Positions 58,616-64,000 of a stretch of DNA of 64,000 nucleotides are shown here, one piece after another. Position 1 is the first letter of the stretch, and the number at the start of each line of letters is the position of its first letter. A program made the translations under genes and the position numbers. Source of the DNA: Pseudomonadota bacterium (GTDB taxonomy: Bacteria > Pseudomonadota > Gammaproteobacteria > Burkholderiales > Burkholderiaceae_C); contig JAFEEB010000033.1 of the NCBI GenBank assembly GCA_018241325.1, forward strand, positions 42,815 to 106,814, in the 5' to 3' direction. The notes below the pieces were generated by a model. That model searched no databases and was not told where the DNA came from. It was given only the letters and a program-made list of their open reading frames with translations.

Positions 58616-59671
58616 TCAGCGCCAGCCGGCATTGAGTTTGTCCAGCGCCGCCACACCGGGACACAGCTCGGCCGTGCCCAGGCTGTTGAGCGGCCTGGCG
58701 CTGGTGTTTTGCGCGGCGTGCAGATCGCCCGCCTCGGCCTCCAGGTACAGCAGGCCCGTCACCAGCTCGCCCTTGGCCGCGTGGCCCTGCATGTAGGCCA
58801 TGGCGGCAACCCGGTCGGTCGGATCGTAGTCGGCGTGCAGTTTTTTCAGGCGCAGGATCGTGCCGTCGTGCTGCTCGACGTCGATCACCTCGCCGGGCGC
58901 GTAGTCCACCGTGATTTCCTGGCGGCCCAGGATCAGGTCGATGCGGCTGACGGCCTCGTTGTGCTCGCGCACCCAGTCGTAGCTGCGGGTGGAACCGGCG
59001 TGGTTGTTGAAGGTGACGCAGGGGCTGATGACGTCGATGAAGGCCGCGCCGCCGTGCTGCATGGCCGCCTGAATGAGCGGCACCAGCTGCGCCTTGTCGC
59101 CCGAGAAGCTGCGCGCCACGAAGCTGGCGCCCAGCTGCATGGCCAGGCCCACCAGATCGACCGGGCTGTCGTTGTTGACGACGCCCTTCTTGCTCTTGCT
59201 GCCCTTGTCGGCGGTGGCCGAGAACTGGCCCTTGGTCAGGCCGTAGACGCCGTTGTTCTCGACGATGTAGACCATGTTGACGTTGCGCCGCATGGCGTGC
59301 GCGAACTGGCCCAGGCCGATGGAAGCCGAGTCGCCGTCGCCCGACACGCCCAGGTACAGCAGCTCGCGGTTGGCCAGGTTGGCGCCCGTGAGCACGCTGG
59401 GCATGCGCCCGTGCACCGAGTTGAAGCCGTGGCTGGCGCCCAAAAAATAGTCGGGCGTCTTGGACGAGCAGCCGATGCCCGAGAGCTTGGCCACGCGGTG
59501 CGGCTGGATGTCCAGCTCCCAGCAGGCCTGGATGATGGCCGCCGAGATCGAGTCGTGCCCGCAGCCGGCGCACAGGGTGGAGACCTTGCCCTCGTAGTCG
59601 CGCCGGGTGTAGCCGACCTTGTTGGGCGTGAGCGACGGGTGGTGCAGGCGGGGCTTGGCGATGTAGGTCAT
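58616..59671 (-). CDS. korB: 2-oxoglutarate (2-oxoacid):acceptor oxidoreductase, beta subunit
   Basis: A 351-residue thiamine-diphosphate subunit: TLCAGCGHDSISAAIIQA near residue 32, GIGCSSKTPDYFLGASHGFNSVHGR, and the TPP motif GVSGDGDSASIGLGQFAHAMRRN...VENNGVYGLTKGQ near residues 108-145. With KorA it would oxidise 2-oxoglutarate and coenzyme A to succinyl-CoA. It overlaps the KorA stop by four bases and is the third gene of the set. There is no ferredoxin domain in the beta chain itself. Confidence 0.93.
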   Translation of the reverse strand: MTYIAKPRLHHPSLTPNKVGYTRRDYEGKVSTLCAGCGHDSISAAIIQACWELDIQPHRVAKLSGIGCSSKTPDYFLGASHGFNSVHGRMPSVLTGANLANRELLYLGVSGDGDSASIGLGQFAHAMRRNVNMVYIVENNGVYGLTKGQFSATADKGSKSKKGVVNNDSPVDLVGLAMQLGASFVARSFSGDKAQLVPLIQAAMQHGGAAFIDVISPCVTFNNHAGSTRSYDWVREHNEAVSRIDLILGRQEITVDYAPGEVIDVEQHDGTILRLKKLHADYDPTDRVAAMAYMQGHAAKGELVTGLLYLEAEAGDLHAAQNTSARPLNSLGTAELCPGVAALDKLNAGWR

Positions 59672-61491
59672 GGAGCCTCCGGGGACACCACGGCATCGTG
59701 CACGTGGTCGGTGATGGCCTGGGTGATGAAGCGCGCGGTGATGGGCGTGCCGTCGAAGTGCAGCACGCGCTTGAGCTTGGCGGGGTTGATCTCCAGCTCA
59801 TTGACCAGCATCGAGCGCAGTTGGGCGTCGCGGTTTTGCTCGACCACGAACACCGTTTCGTGCGCGGCGATGAACTCATCCACGCTGGCCGCGAACGGAA
59901 ACGCGCGCAGCCGCAGGGCGTTGACGTGGATGCCCTGAGCAGCCAGGGTATCCAGGGCCTCGTGCATGGCGCAGCTGGTGGAGCCGAAAAAGATCACGCC
60001 CAGGCGCGTGCGCTTGGCGGCCGGGCGCGGCACGGGCTGCGGCACCAGGGTGGCGGCGGTGGCGAATTTTTTCAGCAGGCGCTGCACGTTGTACACGTAG
60101 TCCGGCCCGCGCTCGGAGTAGCGCGCATAGGCGTCGCGCGTGGTGCCGCGCGTGAAGAAGCTGCCGCGCGTGGGGTGCGTGCCCGGCAGCGTGCGCCACG
60201 GGATGCCGTCGCCGTCCACGTCCTTGTAGCGGCCGAAGTCGTGCGTCTCCAGGTCTTCGGCCGTCATCACCTTGCCGCGGTCGTATTGGCGCGCGTCGTC
60301 CCAAGTCAGCGGCTCGCACAGGCGCTGGTTCATGCCGATGTCGAGATCCGTCATCACGAACACCGGGGTTTGCAGGCGGTCGGCCAAGTCCAGCGCCGCG
60401 GCCGTGTGCTCGAAGCACTCGCGCGGGTCTTCGGGAAACAGCAGCACGTGCTTGGTGTCGCCGTGCGAGGCGTAGGCGCAGGCCAGCAGGTCGGCCTGCT
60501 GGGTGCGCGTGGGCATGCCCGTCGATGGCCCGCCGCGCTGCACGTTGACGAGGGTGACCGGGATCTCGGCGAAGTACGCCAGGCCGATGAACTCGGTCAT
60601 CAGCGAGATGCCCGGCCCCGAGGTGGCGGTAAAGGCCCGCGCGCCGTTCCAGCCCGCGCCCACCACCATGCCGATCGATGCCAGCTCGTCCTCGGCCTGC
60701 ACGATGGCGTACCGGTGGCGCCCCTGGTCATCGACGCGAAACTGGGCGCAATAGGCCATGAAGGCCTCGGCCACCGAGGTCGAGGGCGTGATGGGGTACC
60801 ACGCGCACACCGTGGCGCCGCCGTACACCGCCCCCAGGCCGGCGGCGGTGTTGCCGTCCAGGAACACCCGCTGGCCCACGCGGTGCGCGCGCTCCACCCG
60901 GATGGGCAGGGGATGCGCCACGTTTTCGTGCACGAAGTCGCGCCCCAGGTCCAGCGCCTGCACGTTGGAGGCGATCAGCTTTTCCTTGCCCTTGTACTGC
61001 TCGCCCAGCAGTTGCTCGATCACGGCCGCGTCCATGTCCAGCAGCATCGACAGCGCACCCAGCGCCATGATGTTCTTGAACAGCTGGCGCTGGCGCGGAT
61101 CGCTGTAGACGGCGTTGCAGATCTCGGTGAGCGGAATGCCGATCACCGTGACGTCGTCGCGCAGCTCCTCGCGCGGGCGCAGGCGCGTGCTGTCGTACAG
61201 CAGGTAGCCGCCGGGCTCGATCTCCTCCACGTCGGCGGCCCAGGTCTGCGGATTCATGGCCACCATCATGTCGATGCCGCCGCGCCGGCCCACGTAGCCC
61301 TTCTCGCTCACGCGCACCTCGTACCAGGTGGGCAGGCCCTGGATGTTGCTGGGAAAGATGTTGCGCGGGCTGACCGGCACGCCCATGCGCAGGATGGCCT
61401 TGGCAAACAGCTCGTTGGCGCTGGCCGAGCCCGAGCCGTTGACGTTGGCGAACTTGATGACGAAGTCGTTGACGGCGGTGATCTGCGTCAT
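59668..61491 (-). CDS. korA: 2-oxoglutarate (2-oxoacid):acceptor oxidoreductase, alpha subunit fused with gamma domain
   Basis: A 607-residue subunit. Residues about 1-190 form the gamma domain (VNDFVIKFANVNGSGSASAN, GRRGGIDMMVAMNP). Then comes the pyrimidine-binding alpha domain (GAVYGGATVCAWYPITPSTS near residue 213, QAEDELASIGMVVGAGWNGA, SGPGISLMTEFIGLAYFAEIP, RGGPSTGMPTRTQQADL) and the C-terminal domain II/III part. This two-in-one layout is the KorA type. Start ATG 61491 overlaps the KorC-like stop. Substrate 2-oxoglutarate rather than pyruvate is inferred from the family and gene order. Confidence 0.92.
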   Translation of the reverse strand: MTQITAVNDFVIKFANVNGSGSASANELFAKAILRMGVPVSPRNIFPSNIQGLPTWYEVRVSEKGYVGRRGGIDMMVAMNPQTWAADVEEIEPGGYLLYDSTRLRPREELRDDVTVIGIPLTEICNAVYSDPRQRQLFKNIMALGALSMLLDMDAAVIEQLLGEQYKGKEKLIASNVQALDLGRDFVHENVAHPLPIRVERAHRVGQRVFLDGNTAAGLGAVYGGATVCAWYPITPSTSVAEAFMAYCAQFRVDDQGRHRYAIVQAEDELASIGMVVGAGWNGARAFTATSGPGISLMTEFIGLAYFAEIPVTLVNVQRGGPSTGMPTRTQQADLLACAYASHGDTKHVLLFPEDPRECFEHTAAALDLADRLQTPVFVMTDLDIGMNQRLCEPLTWDDARQYDRGKVMTAEDLETHDFGRYKDVDGDGIPWRTLPGTHPTRGSFFTRGTTRDAYARYSERGPDYVYNVQRLLKKFATAATLVPQPVPRPAAKRTRLGVIFFGSTSCAMHEALDTLAAQGIHVNALRLRAFPFAASVDEFIAAHETVFVVEQNRDAQLRSMLVNELEINPAKLKRVLHFDGTPITARFITQAITDHVHDAVVSPEAP

Positions 61492-63317
61492 GCTGCGGCC
61501 CCCTCGCGCACGCCGATGGTGCCGGCCGCGCCACCGGCTTTGGTGGTGTGCAGCAAGAATTTTTGCATGTCCCAGGCTCCCGTCGGACAGCGCTCGGCGC
61601 ACAGGCCGCAGTGCAGGCACACGTCCTCGTCCTTGACCATCACGCGGCCGGTCTGCACCGCGTCGGAGACCAGCAGGTCCTGGGTCAGGTTCAGCGCCGG
61701 CGCGCTCAGGCGGCCGCGCAAATCGGCCTCCTCGCCGTTGTGGGTGAAGCTGATGCAGTCCATCGGGCAGATGTCCACGCAGGCATCGCACTCGATGCAC
61801 AGCCTGGGCGTGAACACCGTCTGCACGTCGCAGTTCAGGCACCGCGACGCCTCCTTGAAGGCGGTGCGCGCGTCGAAGCCCAGCTCCACCTCCACCTGGA
61901 TGCTGGCCAGCGCCGCCTCGGCCTTGGCCCAGGGCACCTTGTAGCGCAGGTCGTTGCTGGGGTCGTGGTCGTAGCTCCACTCGTGGATGCCCATTTTTTG
62001 CGACACCAGGTTGGCCCAGGGCGCGGGTCGCCGGGCCACGTCCTGCCCGGTCAAAAACAGATCGATCGACACCGCCGCCTCATGGCCATGCGCCACCGCG
62101 GTGATGATGTTCTTGGGCCCGAAGGCCGCATCGCCGCCAAAAAAAACACGCGGCAGCGTGGACTGGAACGTGGCCTCATCCACCACCGGCAGGCCCCATT
62201 CGCCAAACGCAACGCCGACGTCGCGCTCGATCCAGGGAAAAGCGTTTTCCTGGCCGACGGCAATCAGCACCTCGTCGCAGTCGAAAAAAACCTCGGGCGC
62301 GCCCGTGGGCACCAGACGGCGCCGGCCCGCGGCGTCATGTTCGGCGCGCACGACCTCGAAGTTCATGCCCACCAGTTTGCCGCCCTCATGCACGAAGGCC
62401 TTGGGCACGTGCATGTTGATGATCGGGATGCCCTCGTGCTGCGCGTCTTCCTTCTCCCAGGGCGAAGCCTTCATCTCGTCGAAGCCCGAGCGCACGATGA
62501 CCTTGACGTCCGCGCCGCCCAGGCGGCGCGCGGAGCGGCAGCAGTCCATGGCCGTGTTGCCGCCGCCCAGCACGATCACGCGCTGGCCAATGCTCTTGAC
62601 GTGGCCGAAGGACACCGAGGCCAGCCAGTCGATGCCGATGTGGATGTGCGCGCCCGCCTCCTGGCGACCCGGCAGGTCCAGATCGCGCCCGCGCGGCGCG
62701 CCGCTGCCGACGAACACCGCGTCCCAGCCTTCGGCCAGCAGCGCCTGCATCGAGTCGATGCGCTGGCCGCTTCTGAACTCGGCGCCCAGGGCAAAGACGT
62801 AGCCGGTTTCCTCGTCGATCACGCTCTCGGGCAGGCGAAAGCGCGGGATTTGCTGATGCATGAAGCCGCCCGCCTTGGCCTCGCCGTCGAACACGGTGAC
62901 CTCGTAGCCCAAGGGTGCCAGGTCGCGCGCGACCGTGAGCGATGCCGGTCCCGCGCCCACGCAGGCAATGCGCTTGCCGTTCTTGTGCGCGGCCGGCTGG
63001 GGCATGCGCGGGCGCACGTCGTCCTTCAAATCGGCGGCCACGCGCTTCAGGCGGCAAATCGCCACCGGCTCGGGCTTGGCGGCGTTGGCCTCTTCCACCC
63101 GGCCGCGCCGGCAGGCCGGCTCGCAGGGCCGGTCGCAGGTGCGCCCCAGGATGCCCGGAAACACGTTGGACACCCAGTTGACCATGTACGACTCGGCATA
63201 GCGTCCCTGCGCGATCAGCCGCAGGTATTCGGGCACGGGGGTGTGGGCGGGGCAGGCCCACTGGCAGTCCACCACCTTGTGGTAGTAGGCGGGGTCGCCG
63301 GTGTTCGTCGCGCGCAT
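61488..63317 (-). CDS. korC: NAD(P)H-linked FAD/Fe-S subunit (GltD-like) of the Kor complex
   Basis: A 609-residue protein built like the small glutamate-synthase subunit plus ferredoxin. N-terminal Cys clusters (CQWACPAHTPVPEYL and CDRPCEPACRRG, about residues 20-72), FAD Rossmann motif CVGAGPASLTVARDLAPLG near 122, NADP motif VIVLGGGNTAMDCCRSARRLGG near 258, FFGGDAAFGPKNIITAVAHGHEAA, then two [4Fe-4S] motifs CIECDACVDICPMDC and CLHCGLCAERCPTGAW. It would carry electrons between the KorAB site and NAD(P). Start ATG 63317 has AGGAGA. First gene of a three-gene overlapping operon. Confidence 0.85.
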   Translation of the reverse strand: MRATNTGDPAYYHKVVDCQWACPAHTPVPEYLRLIAQGRYAESYMVNWVSNVFPGILGRTCDRPCEPACRRGRVEEANAAKPEPVAICRLKRVAADLKDDVRPRMPQPAAHKNGKRIACVGAGPASLTVARDLAPLGYEVTVFDGEAKAGGFMHQQIPRFRLPESVIDEETGYVFALGAEFRSGQRIDSMQALLAEGWDAVFVGSGAPRGRDLDLPGRQEAGAHIHIGIDWLASVSFGHVKSIGQRVIVLGGGNTAMDCCRSARRLGGADVKVIVRSGFDEMKASPWEKEDAQHEGIPIINMHVPKAFVHEGGKLVGMNFEVVRAEHDAAGRRRLVPTGAPEVFFDCDEVLIAVGQENAFPWIERDVGVAFGEWGLPVVDEATFQSTLPRVFFGGDAAFGPKNIITAVAHGHEAAVSIDLFLTGQDVARRPAPWANLVSQKMGIHEWSYDHDPSNDLRYKVPWAKAEAALASIQVEVELGFDARTAFKEASRCLNCDVQTVFTPRLCIECDACVDICPMDCISFTHNGEEADLRGRLSAPALNLTQDLLVSDAVQTGRVMVKDEDVCLHCGLCAERCPTGAWDMQKFLLHTTKAGGAAGTIGVREGAAA

Positions 63318-63425
63318 GCAAGGGTCTCCTGGCTCAAGCGATCGTCGGCGCACGGCCGGACCGCACGCGTGTAACGATCAGTTTACGCCGGCAAACCGCT
63401 TGCCGCTGCTCTGGTCAACCCCAAG

Positions 63426-63896
63426 TCAAGCCAGCGCGGCAAAAGCGGCAACGACCTCGGGCGGTGCCTGCACCAGCTCGATCAGCACGCCCTCGCCGGC
63501 GATGGGAAACTCGCCGCTTGCCTTGGGATGCAAAAACGTGATGTCATACCCGGCGGCGCCCTTGCGGATGCCCCCTGGCGCAAAGCGCACGCCCTGGGCG
63601 GTGAGCCATTCGACGGCCCGGGGCAGGTCGTCGATCCACAGGCCCACGTGGTTGAGCGGCGTGGCGTGCACGGCGGGCTTCTTGTCGGCGTCGAGCGGCT
63701 GCATCAGATCGACCTCGACCTTGAACGGGCCGCTGCCCATGGCGCAGATGTCTTCGTCCACGTTCTCACGCTCGCTCTGGAACGTGCCGGTGGGCGTGAG
63801 ACCCAGCATGTCCACCCACAGGGTTTGCAGGCGCCGCTTGTCGGGACCGCCAATGGCCACTTGCTGAATGCCGAGAACCTTGAAAGGGCGTGACAT
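63426..63896 (-). CDS. VOC (glyoxalase/dioxygenase superfamily) protein
   Basis: A 156-residue metal-dependent VOC protein with two beta-alpha-beta modules: [27 protein letters not shown] and [23 protein letters not shown], ending [10 protein letters not shown]. The His/Glu ligands would come from QQVAIG (Gln here, where many glyoxalases have His), LNHVGL and LIELVQ. Lactoylglutathione lyase-like or methylmalonyl-CoA epimerase-like activity are possible. Start ATG 63896 has GAGGTC. It is upstream of korC, with about 110 bp between them. Confidence 0.85.
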   Translation of the reverse strand: MSRPFKVLGIQQVAIGGPDKRRLQTLWVDMLGLTPTGTFQSERENVDEDICAMGSGPFKVEVDLMQPLDADKKPAVHATPLNHVGLWIDDLPRAVEWLTAQGVRFAPGGIRKGAAGYDITFLHPKASGEFPIAGEGVLIELVQAPPEVVAAFAALA

Positions 63897-63936
63897 GATG
63901 ACCTCGATGCTTGACGACAAGGCGGGCACGCCGCCA

Positions 63937-63970
63937 AGAAAAAAGCACCCGGCAGGACTGCCAGGTGCTT
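63937..63970 (-). terminator. Terminator of the minus-strand tRNA at the right edge
   Basis: AAGCACC and GGTGCTT with an inner GGCAG/CTGCC stem; on the minus strand it is followed by TTTTTTC. It lies nine bases past the tRNA 3' end and ahead of the VOC gene. Confidence 0.85.
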
Positions 63971-63978
63971 GATCATTT

Positions 63979-64000
63979 TGGTAGGCGCGATTGGATTCGA
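63979..64000 (-). tRNA. 3' end of a tRNA gene, probably tRNA-Val (GAC) (partial)
   Basis: The minus strand reads TCGAATCCAATCGCGCCTACCA up to 63979: T-loop end, T-stem CCAAT, acceptor strand CGCGCCT, discriminator A and encoded CCA. The acceptor end pattern (5' strand would be AGGCGCG) fits betaproteobacterial tRNA-Val(GAC) as I remember it; the anticodon is outside the window. A terminator follows at once. Confidence 0.7.

Overview
The window is GC-rich chromosomal DNA of a betaproteobacterium, order Burkholderiales, most likely family Comamonadaceae. The clues are beta-type housekeeping genes, three tricarboxylate-type (Bug/TctC) binding proteins, an intracellular PHB depolymerase, and more than ten copies of a short dispersed repeat built around GATAGCTGC and a GCGC stem, as expected in this family. 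Genes are dense, on both strands, and mostly in small operons. No rRNA, CRISPR array, transposase or obvious pseudogene was seen.

Layout. 1-3.9 kb: end of a membrane protein, GMP reductase (guaC), an alpha/beta hydrolase, a Rossmann/SAF oxidoreductase and tRNA-Ala(CGC). 3.97-9.52 kb: a 5.5-kb element integrated in the 3' end of that tRNA. It is bounded by 17-bp direct repeats and its genes all lie on the minus strand: tyrosine integrase, 220-aa HTH protein, AlpA-like regulator, small winged-helix protein, a putative replication initiator with iterons inside its own gene, and four unknown ORFs. It has no capsid, portal, lysis or terminase gene. 9.7-19.2 kb: unknown protein, Mn2+ riboswitch with a GDT1/MneA-type exporter, FtsX-type permease, an acyl-CoA module (Bug protein, NDP-forming acyl-CoA synthetase, enoyl-CoA hydratase) and bacterioferritin. 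19.2-22.5 kb: Fur-controlled catecholate siderophore receptor and PiuC-type hydroxylase. 22.5-32.8 kb: thyA, an orphan 2-oxoacid dehydrogenase E1 pair overlapping folA, an acyl-CoA ligase, two more Bug proteins and an exonuclease III operon. 33-38 kb: flavoprotein reductase, heme-barrel protein, glnA with sigma-54 and NtrC sites, and a CinA-like protein. 38-51 kb: sterol desaturase, propeller/deacetylase pair, pseudouridine synthase, oligoribonuclease, Ste24-like protease with rsgA, and an MlaE/MlaD/lipoprotein operon. 51-58.6 kb: PHB depolymerase, RnfB-like ferredoxin, and a MarR/NodT/EmrA/EmrB efflux operon. 58.6-64 kb: a three-gene 2-oxoglutarate:NADP+ oxidoreductase operon (KorCAB), a VOC protein and the 3' end of another tRNA.

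The most unusual content is of two kinds. First, the small integrated element looks like a minimal replicating island or phage satellite: its presumed initiator gene carries four 18-bp iterons in both orientations and several reading frames, an arrangement like the lambda O gene and origin. Second, dispersed palindromic repeats have been absorbed in frame into conserved proteins (RsgA, an acyl-CoA synthetase, an FtsX-type permease, probably FolA) and even into secretion signals, including a lipoprotein lipobox region.
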